From Anaerotruncus massiliensis (ex Togo et al. 2026) (GTDB taxonomy: Bacteria; Bacillota; Clostridia; Oscillospirales; Ruminococcaceae), in contig NZ_LT962687.1 in assembly GCF_900199635.1 (NCBI RefSeq), positions 2,852,541 through 2,916,540 on the forward strand: a stretch of DNA of 64,000 nt, given 5' to 3'. The notes under the pieces are model-generated. The model saw only the letters and a program-made list of their open reading frames with translations, made no database searches and was not told where the DNA came from. Made by a program: the position numbers and the translations under genes. Shown piece after piece: positions 8,400-17,620 of the stretch. Numbering within the stretch: position 1 is the stretch's first letter; each line of letters starts with the position of its first letter.

Positions 8400-10505
8400 T
8401 CAGTTCTCGCCGGGGATCACCGGCAGGAGGATGTGGCTGCACCGGGCCGCGTCGTGGAAGACGGTCTGGCTCGCGACGAGCATCTCGGTGTCGTCGGCAA
8501 TCGGTTTGCCGGTGTTGTGGTTGGGGAAGATGGAATTTTCCGCCCCGCTGGTGACCTCCACCCGGATGCGGTGCCCCGCCCGGAAGGTGTTGGCCACCCA
8601 GCTCATGGGAATCTCATAGCGCACCACCTCGCCGGGGGTGAGCAGCTTCGGCTCCTTGAGGGACTCCCGGTAGCGCGCCCGGAGCACCCCGTCGCTCAGC
8701 CGCAGGGAGTTGCCCTCCCCGTCCACCTCGGTGAGCCGGGCCACCCAGTCGGTGTCCGGCCGGTCGGTCGCGGCGTAGAGGACGAAGGAGAGCTCCCCCG
8801 CCACCGTCAAATCCTTTTCGAGCGGCGCGGAGGTGTAGACGAGCACGTCGGGGCGCAGCTCCATCTCCCGGTAGTTTTCCGGCACCATGCACTCGTTCTC
8901 GCTCATGTCGATGAGGTGGGGGGCCGGGTCGTTCGGGTCGAAGAGGTAGTGGTCGGCGGGCTCCTCCGCCGCGGGCGGCGCGTCCCGCAGGACGCCGTCC
9001 CCCAGGCGGGTGTTGGCGGAGCCGCCCCCCGAGAGGTAGTAGGGGACGAGGGCGGATTCCTTCGGCGGCCAGTCGCACGACTGCGCCCAGCGGTTGCTGC
9101 CGATGACGTAGTACTCCGCCCTCGGGTCCTGCCGCGCGCCGTTCTCCACCCCCTTGAGGAAGCGGTCGAACCAGCGGATATACTGGTAGAAGAGGTCGTA
9201 GCGCACCGCGCGCACGCCGTAGTCGATCCCGTGGATGTCCCGCGAGACGTTGAACTGGTGCCGCCACGCCCCGAGAATCATCCGCTGGTCGGGCCGGCCC
9301 ATGCGCCGGTTCATGCGCCACGCCTGGCTGGTGCCGGTGCCCACGTCGTCGAACCACCCGGAGACATAGAGGGTGGGGACGTTGATCCTGTCCGCGAAAC
9401 GCTCCCAGTTGGAGCGCTCCCAATAGTCGTCCATGCTCTCGTGGTCCATCCACTCCCGCCAGCAGGGGATCTCCTTCCCCAGCGCCCTTTGGGGGATCTC
9501 CCGGATGGGCAGGAGCTTTACCACGTCCGCCCAGTCGTCCCGGTCCATCTGGGCCTGCTCCATCCGCCGGCCGGACATCGAGAAGAGCCACGCCAGCGTC
9601 CCCGAGCAGAGGATGCCGTTGCGGTGGGGGAACTCATAGGTGGGGGTTCCGCCCGTGACCTGGCTGATCATGGCCTTGAGGTTCGGGTGGCCGCTGGCGG
9701 CGGCGTTCCACTGGACGATGGCCAGATAGGACGCGCCGATCATGCCGATGCTGCCGTCGCACCAGTCCTGCGCGGCGATCCAGTCGAGGGTGTCCTTGCC
9801 GTCGTCCATCTCGTTGACGATCGGGCTCCACTCCCCGCCCGACTCCTCCCGGCCGCGGGTGTCCTGAATGACGAGGGCGTAGCCGTAGTGGATGAAGGGG
9901 TGCATGATGATCTCCCGGGGCTTGCCGTAGCAGGTGCGGATGAGCACCACCGGGAAGCGCGTCTGGGGGGCGGGGCCGTTCTGCGGCAGGTAGACCGCGG
10001 TGGAGAGGGTGACGCCGTCCCGCATGGGCACGTCGAAGGTCCCAAGGCACCGCTTGCCCCAGACCGGCTGGGAGAGCAGCGGGTCCCGGTGGTCCCGCAG
10101 GGGGGTGACCCCCTCGAAGCCGTCCTCCACGAGCACGTCGATCCGCTTTTGGAGGACGCCGATCGCGGCCACCGCCCGCCCTTCGCAGAGGACGTAGTCG
10201 ACCGGGTGGACCCCCAGCCGCCGGACCCACAGCCGGGCGCCGGAGCCCGCCGTGTAGGGGGAATCGACCTCGGCGTAATCCGCCGGGTCGAACGGCCGCT
10301 CCCCCCTGGCGGCGGCGGAGAGGAACTCCCACGCTGCGATGCGGTCGGGGTAGGAAAAGCTCTCCCTCTGGGGCGCGAAGGGGGCGTAGGGGCCCCACTC
10401 CATCGTCTCCAAATCCCGTGTGCGGCAGAGGATCTCCCCGCCGCGCGTGAGGAACCCGGCGATCGCGACGCCGAGGTTATAATAAGTATAGCTGCGCTCT
10501 GTCAT
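8400..10505 (-). CDS. CocE/NonD-family alpha/beta hydrolase (X-prolyl peptidase-like)
   Basis: 701 residues. The CocE/X-Pro dipeptidyl-peptidase fold starts near residue 157 (FDVPMRDGVTLSTAVYLP). The catalytic serine is in GMIGASY (Ser259), the cap domain follows, then the Asp region VSGWFDDVGT and His region LGAWRHQFNVSRD. A C-terminal beta-sandwich (from about 500) contains RIRVEVTSGAENSIFPNHNTG. The N-terminal 155 residues are an unrecognised extension. CocE enzymes cleave acyl esters or X-Pro peptides. It is the last gene of the leftward opp locus, next to a dipeptidase and a proline-racemase-like enzyme, which favours a proline-peptide substrate. Confidence 0.85.
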   Translation of the reverse strand: MTERSYTYYNLGVAIAGFLTRGGEILCRTRDLETMEWGPYAPFAPQRESFSYPDRIAAWEFLSAAARGERPFDPADYAEVDSPYTAGSGARLWVRRLGVHPVDYVLCEGRAVAAIGVLQKRIDVLVEDGFEGVTPLRDHRDPLLSQPVWGKRCLGTFDVPMRDGVTLSTAVYLPQNGPAPQTRFPVVLIRTCYGKPREIIMHPFIHYGYALVIQDTRGREESGGEWSPIVNEMDDGKDTLDWIAAQDWCDGSIGMIGASYLAIVQWNAAASGHPNLKAMISQVTGGTPTYEFPHRNGILCSGTLAWLFSMSGRRMEQAQMDRDDWADVVKLLPIREIPQRALGKEIPCWREWMDHESMDDYWERSNWERFADRINVPTLYVSGWFDDVGTGTSQAWRMNRRMGRPDQRMILGAWRHQFNVSRDIHGIDYGVRAVRYDLFYQYIRWFDRFLKGVENGARQDPRAEYYVIGSNRWAQSCDWPPKESALVPYYLSGGGSANTRLGDGVLRDAPPAAEEPADHYLFDPNDPAPHLIDMSENECMVPENYREMELRPDVLVYTSAPLEKDLTVAGELSFVLYAATDRPDTDWVARLTEVDGEGNSLRLSDGVLRARYRESLKEPKLLTPGEVVRYEIPMSWVANTFRAGHRIRVEVTSGAENSIFPNHNTGKPIADDTEMLVASQTVFHDAARCSHILLPVIPGEN

Positions 10506-10530
10506 ATCCGTGCCCCTTTCCGGCCGTCCG

Positions 10531-11556
10531 TTATTGGAACCACTGGCGGTAGACCCGCAGGAAATTGCCGCCGTAGACCTTTTCGATCCGCCGCGCGCTC
10601 CAGCCCCGGCGGAGCAGCTCCTCCGTCAGCCTGGGAAGCCCGGCGTGGGTGCCGAGGATGTCGAAGGCGCGCACGTCGTTGCCGCCCACGACAAAGGAGG
10701 CCCCGGGCGCGAGGATCTTCTCCGCAAAGTCGAAGCCCAGGCCGAGGCAGTCCTCGCCGCCGACCCGGACGATCTGCTCCATGTGGTCGGCCAGCCGCCC
10801 GAGGGTGGCCTCCTCCGCCGACGCGCCCACGAGGGAGCTGACCCCGTTGATGCCGATGACCCCGCCGGTGGCGGCGATCGCCTCGATCTGCCGGTCGGAG
10901 AGGTTGCGGGGGGTGGGCAGGAGGCTGCGGGTGTTGGAGTGGGAGGCGATGACCGGCCGGTCGGAGAGCTTCATCACATCCGCGAAGCCCTCGTCGTTCA
11001 GGTGGGAAACGTCGATCAGCATCCCGAGGGAGAGCGCCTTTTCCACCAGCCGGTAGCCGAAGGGGGAGAGCCCCGACTTCTGCCCCTGCGGCTCGTCGCT
11101 GTAGAGGGCGCCGTCCGCGGCAAGGTTGCGGCGGCTCCAGCAGAGCCCCACCATCCGCACGCCCAGCGCATAAAAGACCGGCAGCAGCTCCTCCTCGTTC
11201 CCGAGCGGCTCCACCCCCTCGAAGGAGAGGAGCAGGGCGATCTTCCCCGCGCCCAGCGCGGCTTCGATCTCGGGATAGCTGCGGCAGAGGGCCAGCTCGG
11301 GGGTCTCCCGGAGCTCGGCGTAGAGGGCGCCGACCTGACCCAGCGCCTGGTGCAGGGCCCCCTCGGGCAGGTCCCTGCCGTCCACGAAGAGGGAGGACAC
11401 CACCACGCGGACGCCGCCCTTCCGAAAGTCCTCCAGATATTCGTCGCGGATCACATGGGTGCGCCCGTCGCGCCGCTTGGCGTAGAGGTCGTAGGCCAGA
11501 TCGAGGTGGGCGTCGACGATGGGGATTCGCTGATGCAGGGCCTCCAAAGATTCCAT
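10531..11556 (-). CDS. Membrane-dipeptidase family (M19) dipeptidase
   Basis: 341 residues. Metal ligands of peptidase family M19 are visible: DAHLD (15-19), the bridging Glu in LLLSFEGVEPL, the His pair in IDVSHLNDEGF and IASHSN, and a late Asp in LGLGFDF. M19 enzymes hydrolyse dipeptides, including some with a D-residue at the C-terminal position. It lies 25 bases upstream of the cocE-type gene and downstream of the racemase on the same strand, so it probably hydrolyses dipeptides brought in by the Opp system. Cytoplasmic; no signal peptide. Confidence 0.92.
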   Translation of the reverse strand: MESLEALHQRIPIVDAHLDLAYDLYAKRRDGRTHVIRDEYLEDFRKGGVRVVVSSLFVDGRDLPEGALHQALGQVGALYAELRETPELALCRSYPEIEAALGAGKIALLLSFEGVEPLGNEEELLPVFYALGVRMVGLCWSRRNLAADGALYSDEPQGQKSGLSPFGYRLVEKALSLGMLIDVSHLNDEGFADVMKLSDRPVIASHSNTRSLLPTPRNLSDRQIEAIAATGGVIGINGVSSLVGASAEEATLGRLADHMEQIVRVGGEDCLGLGFDFAEKILAPGASFVVGGNDVRAFDILGTHAGLPRLTEELLRRGWSARRIEKVYGGNFLRVYRQWFQ

Positions 11557-11591
11557 AGCTGTTTCTCCCTTTTTTCAAATTCGCCGGACCG

Positions 11592-12596
11592 TTAAAGCAG
11601 GAACCCGCCGCCGAGCGGGTCCTCCGGGTCGAGCAGGTATTGGGCGAGGCCGGTGACATAGGCCCGCCCGGTGATCTCCGGGACGATCGCGGGGTAACCG
11701 CCCTGCGCCGTGTCCTCGGCGGCCACGCCGGTGAAGAGGGTGCCGAGGATGCTCTCGTGCACATAGGGCTTCCCCAGCGGAAGCTCCCCCCTGGCGCGCA
11801 GGAGGGCCAGCTTGGCGCTCGTCCCGGTGCCGCAGGGGGAGCGGTCGATCTGTCCGTCCCCGAAGACCACGACGTTGCGCGCGTCGGCGCGCGGGTCCCG
11901 CGCGGGGCCGCAGAATTCCACGAGGTCGACCGTGCGGATGTGGGGCAGGAGCGGATGGGCGATCCCGCCGGCCGCGTTGAGCGCGTCCCGGATCTCCGCC
12001 CCGCGGGCGGTGAGCCGGTCCTTGTCCGCGGCGTCGAGCGCCACCCCGGCCTCCTCCGCCTCCACCAGCGCGAAAAAGTTTCCGCCGAAGGCGATGTCGG
12101 CGTGGACCGTCCGCCCGTCCGAAAGGGCCACGGGGACCCCCTCCCGGTAGAGGAAGGCGGGGACGTTGCGCACCGTCACCTCCCGCACCCGGCCGTTGTG
12201 GAGCTTCGCGCGGGCGCGGATGAGGCCGCTCGGGGTGTCGAGGGTGACGTCCGCCTCCTCCCCCGCGCAGGGGACCATGCCCGTCTCAAGCAGGGCGGTG
12301 ACCACCCCGATGCTGCCGTGGCCGCACATGTTGAGGTAGCTGCCCGAATCCATGAAGACCACCCCGGCGTCCGCCTCCGGGCGGCAGGGCGGCAGCAGGA
12401 AGGCGCCAAACATGTCCTTGTGGCCGCGCGGCTCGAAAAGGAGCATCCGGCGGACATGGTCCAGGCGCTCCTGCAAATAGGCCCGCTTTTCCGCCATCGT
12501 CGCGCCGGGGACGGCGGGCATCCCGCCGGTGACGATGCGGGTGGCTTCCCCCTCGGTGTGGGTGTCCACGGCGGTAAACATCCGGCTTGCTATCAT
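11592..12596 (-). CDS. Proline racemase / 4-hydroxyproline epimerase family
   Basis: 334 residues. The two catalytic cysteines are present: Cys91 in MCGHGSIG and Cys255 in SPCGTGTSAK. Having both predicts a racemase/epimerase rather than a trans-3-hydroxyproline dehydratase, where the first is Ser or Thr. Proline racemase and 4-hydroxyproline 2-epimerase cannot be told apart by eye. The start at 12596 has AGAGGAAG correctly placed; an ATG seven codons earlier does not. It sits between oppC and the dipeptidase, suggesting catabolism of (hydroxy)proline released from imported peptides. Confidence 0.9.
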   Translation of the reverse strand: MIASRMFTAVDTHTEGEATRIVTGGMPAVPGATMAEKRAYLQERLDHVRRMLLFEPRGHKDMFGAFLLPPCRPEADAGVVFMDSGSYLNMCGHGSIGVVTALLETGMVPCAGEEADVTLDTPSGLIRARAKLHNGRVREVTVRNVPAFLYREGVPVALSDGRTVHADIAFGGNFFALVEAEEAGVALDAADKDRLTARGAEIRDALNAAGGIAHPLLPHIRTVDLVEFCGPARDPRADARNVVVFGDGQIDRSPCGTGTSAKLALLRARGELPLGKPYVHESILGTLFTGVAAEDTAQGGYPAIVPEITGRAYVTGLAQYLLDPEDPLGGGFLL

Positions 12597-12616
12597 AAAC
12601 TGCTTCCTCTTTTCCA

Positions 12617-12650
12617 AAACGGTCCGGCCGCCGCGGCTGCGGCGGCCGGA
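12617..12650 (-). terminator. Hairpin between oppC and the racemase gene
   Basis: CCGGCCGCCGC (12624-12634) pairs with GCGGCGGCCGG (12639-12649); the minus strand continues with T4. Possibly a partial terminator that lowers expression of the downstream enzymes. Confidence 0.6.
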
Positions 12651-12663
12651 AGGTCGGCGGTCG

Positions 12664-13563
12664 TTATTTCATCTGGGGGTCGAGCGCGTCGCGCAGGCCG
12701 TCCCCGAGCAGGTTCAGGGCGAGCACGGTGATCATGATGCTCAGCCCCGGGAAGAGGACGAGATGGGGCATGTAGCGGATAAACTCGCGGCCCTCCGAGA
12801 GCATGGCCCCCCACTCGGGCATGGGCGGGGCGATGCCCAGCCCCAAAAAGCTCAGGCCCGCGGCGGTGATGATCACCTCGCCCACGCCCAGCGTCGCCTG
12901 CACGATGACGGGCGCGAGGGCGTTGGGGATGATGTGGTGGAGGATGATGCTGAAATGGCTGTCCCCCACCGCCTTGGCCGCCTGCACGAACTCCTTATTG
13001 CGCACCGACAGCACCGCCGAGCGCACCACGCGGGAATAGCCGGGCACGAGGGCGAGCCCCACCGCGATCATGATGTTGACGATGCCCGGCCCGAGGCTGG
13101 CGACCACGGCGATCGCCAGCAGCATCGAGGGGATGCTCATGAAGACGTCCATCACCCGCATGATGACGTTGTCCAGCCTCCCGCCGAAATAACCCGACAC
13201 GGCGCCGATCACGATACCGGCCGCCATGGCGCAGGCCACCGTCGTCAGCCCGATGGTGAGCGAGATGCGGGTGCCGTAGATTACCCGCGCCAGAATGTCC
13301 CGCCCGTAGTCGTCGGTGCCCATCAGGTGCTCCGAGCTGGGGGGCTGGCGCTTGTTGACGATGTCCTGCTTGATGACCTGGTTGTCGTAGTCCACCAGCA
13401 CGTCCGCGAAGACGGCGACGAACACGAGCATCACGAAGATCACCAGCCCGATCACCGCCTGCTTGTTGCGGAAAAACCGGCGGCAGAATTCCTTAAACGG
13501 GCTCTCCTTCTTCTCCTCCCCCTCGGGGCGGGCGGAAAGCGGCTTCTCTGTTTTCACGGTCAT
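12664..13563 (-). CDS. oppC: Oligopeptide ABC transporter permease, OppC/DppC type
   Basis: 299 residues. A soluble N-terminus with Glu/Lys, a first membrane helix (QAVIGLVIFVMLVFVAVFADV), the OppC N-terminal motif HLMGTDDYGRDILARVIYGTRISL, and the EAA loop (EFVQAAKAVGDSHFSIILHHIIPN) that contacts the ATPases. It forms the inner-membrane channel with OppB. The ATG at 13561-13563 has GAGGTG upstream and lies five bases after oppB. Confidence 0.95.
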   Translation of the reverse strand: MTVKTEKPLSARPEGEEKKESPFKEFCRRFFRNKQAVIGLVIFVMLVFVAVFADVLVDYDNQVIKQDIVNKRQPPSSEHLMGTDDYGRDILARVIYGTRISLTIGLTTVACAMAAGIVIGAVSGYFGGRLDNVIMRVMDVFMSIPSMLLAIAVVASLGPGIVNIMIAVGLALVPGYSRVVRSAVLSVRNKEFVQAAKAVGDSHFSIILHHIIPNALAPVIVQATLGVGEVIITAAGLSFLGLGIAPPMPEWGAMLSEGREFIRYMPHLVLFPGLSIMITVLALNLLGDGLRDALDPQMK

Positions 13564-13568
13564 ACACC

Positions 13569-14486
13569 TCACTCCCTCAGCCGCGGATCGATCAGGGCAT
13601 AGATGATATCCACGGCAAGATTCACCAGGCTGAACACGATCGCGATATACACCACGCTGCCCAGCACCAGGGGGTTGTCCTTCATCCGGATGGCGTTGAC
13701 CATGGCGGTCCCCAGCCCGGGGATGCCGAACACCGTTTCGGTGACCACCGCGCCTCCCAGCAGGGAGCCGAAGTTGATGCCGATGACGGTGATGACCGGG
13801 ATGATCGAGTTTTTCAGCGCGTGGCCGAGCACCACCCGCTTCTGGTCCGCGCCCTTGGCCCACGCGGTGCGGATGTAGTCCTGGCGGACCACCTCGAGCA
13901 TGGAGGACCGGGTCATGCGGATGATGACCGCGGCGTTGACGGCGGCGAGCGTGATGGTGGGGAGCACCATCTGCCGGAAGGTGTCAAAGCCGCTGGACGG
14001 GAACCATTTGAGGTTGAGGGAAAACGCGATGATGAGCATCATGCCCAGCCAGAAGGCGGGGATGGCGGTGGCCAGCATGGCGAAGATCATGCTGATGTTG
14101 TCGAGGATGGAGTACCGCTTCACCGCCGACAGGATGCCGATGGGCATGCCGATCAGCACCGACAGGAACATCCCCGCCAGAGCCAGTTCCGCCGTCTTGG
14201 GAAACCGCTCGGCGATGGTCTCCGCGACCGGGATGTTGGTGGCGTAGCTCCGCCCGAAGTCCCCGCGGAGCATGTTCCCCACATACCGCGCGAACTGCAC
14301 CACAAAGGGGTCGTTGAGGCCCATCTGGTCCCGCAGGACGTCCACCTGCTCCTGGGGGGCCTTTTCGCCCAGAATGAGGCGGGCGGGGTCCCCCGGGGTC
14401 AGATACATGATGGTAAAGACAATGAGGACGATCCCCAGGATGACGGGGATCAGCATCAGTATCCGTTTCAGGACAAATTTCAGCAT
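13569..14486 (-). CDS. oppB: Oligopeptide ABC transporter permease, OppB/DppB type
   Basis: 305 residues. Begins MLKFVLKRILMLIPVILGI, the invariable first helix of OppB/DppB, then YLTPGDPARL, and an EAA loop DYIRTAWAKGADQKRVVLGHALKNS. The start at 14486 is supported by the family N-terminus and by AGGTG upstream. Located between the binding-protein gene and oppC. Confidence 0.95.
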   Translation of the reverse strand: MLKFVLKRILMLIPVILGIVLIVFTIMYLTPGDPARLILGEKAPQEQVDVLRDQMGLNDPFVVQFARYVGNMLRGDFGRSYATNIPVAETIAERFPKTAELALAGMFLSVLIGMPIGILSAVKRYSILDNISMIFAMLATAIPAFWLGMMLIIAFSLNLKWFPSSGFDTFRQMVLPTITLAAVNAAVIIRMTRSSMLEVVRQDYIRTAWAKGADQKRVVLGHALKNSIIPVITVIGINFGSLLGGAVVTETVFGIPGLGTAMVNAIRMKDNPLVLGSVVYIAIVFSLVNLAVDIIYALIDPRLRE

Positions 14487-14605
14487 GTCATCACACCTAT
14501 ACAACGGGGGGACGCCGTCCGGGAGCCCGCTTCACAGCAGGGCCCCGGCCGGCATCCCCGATAAATTCATGGGTCCTTCTCAGGGAAGGGGTTCAGGCGA
14601 GGGGG

Positions 14606-16159
14606 TTATTCCCAGCTCCAACTGGCCACGGGATAGTAGCAGTTGTCGATGACCCGGACGCCCTTGAGGCTGTTCTTGGCCGCGAAGTACTGGTTGGGGA
14701 AATAGAGCGGGATCTTGTTGGCGTCCTCGTCGGTAATCTTCACGATCTGCTGGTACATCTCGGAACGCTTGGCCGCGTCGTTCTCCTGGCGGGCCTTGAC
14801 GAGCAGCTCGTCGATGGTGGGGTTGGAATAGACGCTTCCCCAGTTGAAGGGGCCGTCGGACGCGAAGAGGTAGGTGAGCATGTCGTCCGCGTCCGGCCAG
14901 TTGAGGCCGCCCACGTAGACTTCATAGTTGCCCACCGCCATCTGCTCGAAGTAGGTGCCCTTCTCGAGCGTCTCGATGCTGGCGGTGATGCCGATCTCCT
15001 TGAGCTGGGCCTGGACCACCTGCGCGACCTTCTCGCGGTTCTGGCCGGCGGCCAGCTTGATGGAGCAGGAGAAGCCGTCGGCATAGCCCGCCTCGGTCAT
15101 CAGGGCCTTGGCCTTCTCGAGGTCGTAGGGGTTCATCACGGGGTCGTCGGGGTTGTAGCCGTCCATGACCTCGTTGAGGGGGCTGTTCGCGAGGACGCCG
15201 TCGCCGTCCTGCGCGCCCATGAAGACCTCCTCCTTGTTGATCGCGTATTTGACCGCCTGGCGGACCTTCTCGTTGTCAAAGGGGGCCGCCTGGGTGTTGA
15301 AGCCGATGTAGGCGATGGTGGCGCCGGGGGCCGAATAGAGGTTCAGGTTGGGGTCCGCCTCAATGGTCGGGGCGTCGATGGGGGCGCTGTTGGGCAGCGC
15401 GTCGATCTCGCCGTTCTGGAGCGCGACCAGGGCGGTGCTGGTGTCGGGGAGCACCCGGTAGGTGACGTTCTTGATCGCGGGAGCCTCGCCGTGGTAATCC
15501 TCGTTGTAGGCGAGCACCACATTGTCGCCGGAGGACCAGCTGACGAACTTGTAGGGGCCGGTGCCGACGGGGTTGCGGCCGTAGTCCTCGCCCGATTCGG
15601 TGACGGCCTTCTCATTGACGACGCCGAAGAAGCTGCCGCCGAGGTTCATGAGGAAATTGGCGAAGGGGACCTTGAGGGTCACGACCAGCGTGGAGTCGTC
15701 GGGGGCGTCGACCTTGTCGATCGAGGCGCAGTAGGAGGCGGTGGCGGGCTCCACCATGGCGCGCTCGATGGTGAACTTGGCGTCGGCGGCGGTGAAGGGC
15801 TCGCCGTTGTGGAACTTGACGCCGCTCTTCAGGTGGAAGGTATAGACCATGTTGTCGTCGCTGATGTCCCAGCTTTCGGCCAATCCGGGCCGGATGTCGC
15901 TGGAGCAGGCGCCGTCGCTCTCGACGAGCGTGTCGTAGATGTTGTACATGACCATCATGGCCGTGGCGTCCAGGGTGACCTGCGGGTCGAACCCGGTGGG
16001 GTCGGCGTTCATGGCCACGATGACCGAATCCTTTTCGCCGCTGGGCGCCGCGGGAGCGGCCTCCCCGCCGGGATTGGTTCCGGCGCTGTCCCCGCCGCAG
16101 GCGGTGAACAGGGAAAGAACGAGCATGACGACCAGAGCTAAACTGAGAAGTCTCTTCAT
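14606..16159 (-). CDS. oppA: Peptide-binding lipoprotein (OppA/DppA, SBP family 5)
   Basis: 517 residues. A lipoprotein signal (MKRLLSLALVVMLVLS then LFTAC, lipidated Cys21) is followed by a Ser/Gly/Pro linker and a family-5 solute-binding fold: AESWDISDDNMVYTFHLKSGVKFHNGEPFTA-type signature split around residues 85-115 and the C-terminal lobe with INKEEV and AKALMTEAGY. It captures peptides outside the membrane. It is the first gene of the leftward opp operon and follows a consensus promoter at 16246-16274. Confidence 0.95.
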   Translation of the reverse strand: MKRLLSLALVVMLVLSLFTACGGDSAGTNPGGEAAPAAPSGEKDSVIVAMNADPTGFDPQVTLDATAMMVMYNIYDTLVESDGACSSDIRPGLAESWDISDDNMVYTFHLKSGVKFHNGEPFTAADAKFTIERAMVEPATASYCASIDKVDAPDDSTLVVTLKVPFANFLMNLGGSFFGVVNEKAVTESGEDYGRNPVGTGPYKFVSWSSGDNVVLAYNEDYHGEAPAIKNVTYRVLPDTSTALVALQNGEIDALPNSAPIDAPTIEADPNLNLYSAPGATIAYIGFNTQAAPFDNEKVRQAVKYAINKEEVFMGAQDGDGVLANSPLNEVMDGYNPDDPVMNPYDLEKAKALMTEAGYADGFSCSIKLAAGQNREKVAQVVQAQLKEIGITASIETLEKGTYFEQMAVGNYEVYVGGLNWPDADDMLTYLFASDGPFNWGSVYSNPTIDELLVKARQENDAAKRSEMYQQIVKITDEDANKIPLYFPNQYFAAKNSLKGVRVIDNCYYPVASWSWE

Positions 16160-16245
16160 TGGGCTTTCTCTCCTCCACAATTTTGTTTTGAGTTGAAAAA
16201 CGAAGGCGCGTTGGCCGGGTCCTTACACTTTTCCACTTTGATGTG

Positions 16246-16274
16246 ATTATACCCTCCCGCCGGAAAACTGTCAA
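16246..16274 (-). promoter_or_regulatory. Consensus promoter of oppABC operon
   Basis: On the minus strand TTGACA (plus 16269-16274), 17-bp spacer, TATAAT (plus 16246-16251): an exact sigma-A consensus, 87 bp before the oppA start. Confidence 0.9.
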
Positions 16275-16486
16275 TAAATATACGGGATTTCTGCAAATGG
16301 GAGGCGCGGCGGGAGGACGTTTCGGGTGCTGTTATGGGGTTTTAACAATGCATGTGAAAAAATTGGTTCCTGCAATTGGGAAAACATTATATGACATAAA
16401 TTTACAAAAATACCAATATGAAGCATATTGCGCATTGTAATTGAAGGAAATCCCCGAAATGCTTTGCAAAAGTTTTAGGGCTTTAG
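16275..16486. other. Intergenic region of the divergent opp locus
   Basis: AT-rich stretch between the two divergent opp promoters, with clustered short T/A tracts (16340-16440). No gene seen. It probably holds regulator sites for both operons, but no clear inverted repeat stands out. Confidence 0.5.
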
Positions 16487-16515
16487 TTGACGAAATCCCG
16501 CCGCCTTGCTATAAT
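16487..16515 (+). promoter_or_regulatory. Promoter of oppDF
   Basis: TTGACG (16487-16492), 17-bp spacer, TATAAT (16510-16515), 107 bp before oppD. Confidence 0.9.
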
Positions 16516-16621
16516 GATGGACAATATAAAATGCATAAATGTACGCTCCCGGCGTGCATATATACCGGCCGGCGCGTTCCCTCGCGGACACGCCCGGCGC
16601 GGGAGGTAGGAGGTCCTGACC

Positions 16622-17620
16622 ATGAGCAGCCTGTTGGAAGTCTCGCATTTGAAGGTGCTGTTCCACACCCAGCAAGGGGACGTGCCCGCGGTGGACGACG
16701 TGAGCTTTCAGGTGGAGGAGGGGGAGACCCTCTGCATCGTGGGGGAGTCGGGCTGTGGCAAAAGCGCCACGGTCCAGGCCGTCATGAAGCTGGTGCCCAC
16801 CCCTCCGGGGGAATACGCGGGCGGGAAAATTCTGCTGGAGGGGCGGGACCTGCTCCCCCTCTCCACGAAGGAAATGATCCCCATCCGCGGGCATGAGATG
16901 TCGATGATCTTTCAGGAGCCGATGACCTCCCTGAACCCGGTGAAGACGATCGGAAGCCAGGTGGGGGAGGTGCTGGAGATCCACCGGAGGGACCTCTCCG
17001 CCCGGGAGATCCGCGCGCAGGTGGAGGAGAAGCTCTCCCTCGTGGGGATCCCCGATCCCGCCCGATGCGCCGCGTCCTATCCGCACCAGCTTTCGGGCGG
17101 CATGCGCCAGCGCGCCATGATCGCCATGGCGCTGGCCTGCGAGCCCAAAATCCTCATTGCCGACGAGCCGACCACCGCGCTTGACGTGACCATCCAGGCG
17201 CAGATCCTCGACCTCATCCGCCAGCTCAAGGAGAAGACCGGCATGACGGTGCTGCTCATCACCCACGACCTGGGGGTCGTGGCGGAGATGGCCCAGCGGG
17301 TGCTGGTGATGTACTCGGGCAAGGTGGTGGAGCAGGGGGAGGTCGGCGCGCTCTTCCGCGCCCCGCTGCACCCCTACACCGAGGGGCTTCTCGCCTGCCT
17401 GCCGCGCGTGGACCAGGACGAGGAGGAGCTCTACACGATCCCGGGGCAGGTGTCCAACCCGGCGGACTTCCCCAAGGGCTGCCGGTTCCATCCCCGCTGC
17501 CCCTACCGCCAGCAGATCTGTAAGGAAATTTCCCCCGAGCTCCGGGAGGCGGACGGCCGGCTGGTGGCCTGCCACTTCCTCCCCGGGGAACGCGTCAGGA
17601 GAGAGGAGGGGGCATTATGA
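16622..17620 (+). CDS. oppD: Oligopeptide ABC transporter ATPase, OppD/DppD type
   Basis: 332 residues. Walker [11 protein letters not shown]-loop [13 protein letters not shown] (diagnostic of OppD), signature LSGGMRQR, Walker [13 protein letters not shown], and the Opp-specific C-terminal domain with cysteines ([15 protein letters not shown]), which in relatives binds a Fe-S cluster. Supplies ATP energy with OppF to the OppBC channel. Divergent from oppA; its end overlaps oppF by four bases. Confidence 0.96.
   Translation: MSSLLEVSHLKVLFHTQQGDVPAVDDVSFQVEEGETLCIVGESGCGKSATVQAVMKLVPTPPGEYAGGKILLEGRDLLPLSTKEMIPIRGHEMSMIFQEPMTSLNPVKTIGSQVGEVLEIHRRDLSAREIRAQVEEKLSLVGIPDPARCAASYPHQLSGGMRQRAMIAMALACEPKILIADEPTTALDVTIQAQILDLIRQLKEKTGMTVLLITHDLGVVAEMAQRVLVMYSGKVVEQGEVGALFRAPLHPYTEGLLACLPRVDQDEEELYTIPGQVSNPADFPKGCRFHPRCPYRQQICKEISPELREADGRLVACHFLPGERVRREEGAL

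Noticed and set aside
7275-10841. Very long open frame antisense to the MerR and cocE-type genes
   Set aside because: High GC leaves the reverse frames open; composition is low-complexity Arg/Gly/Pro/Val, no ribosome site, and the opposite strand encodes well-conserved proteins.
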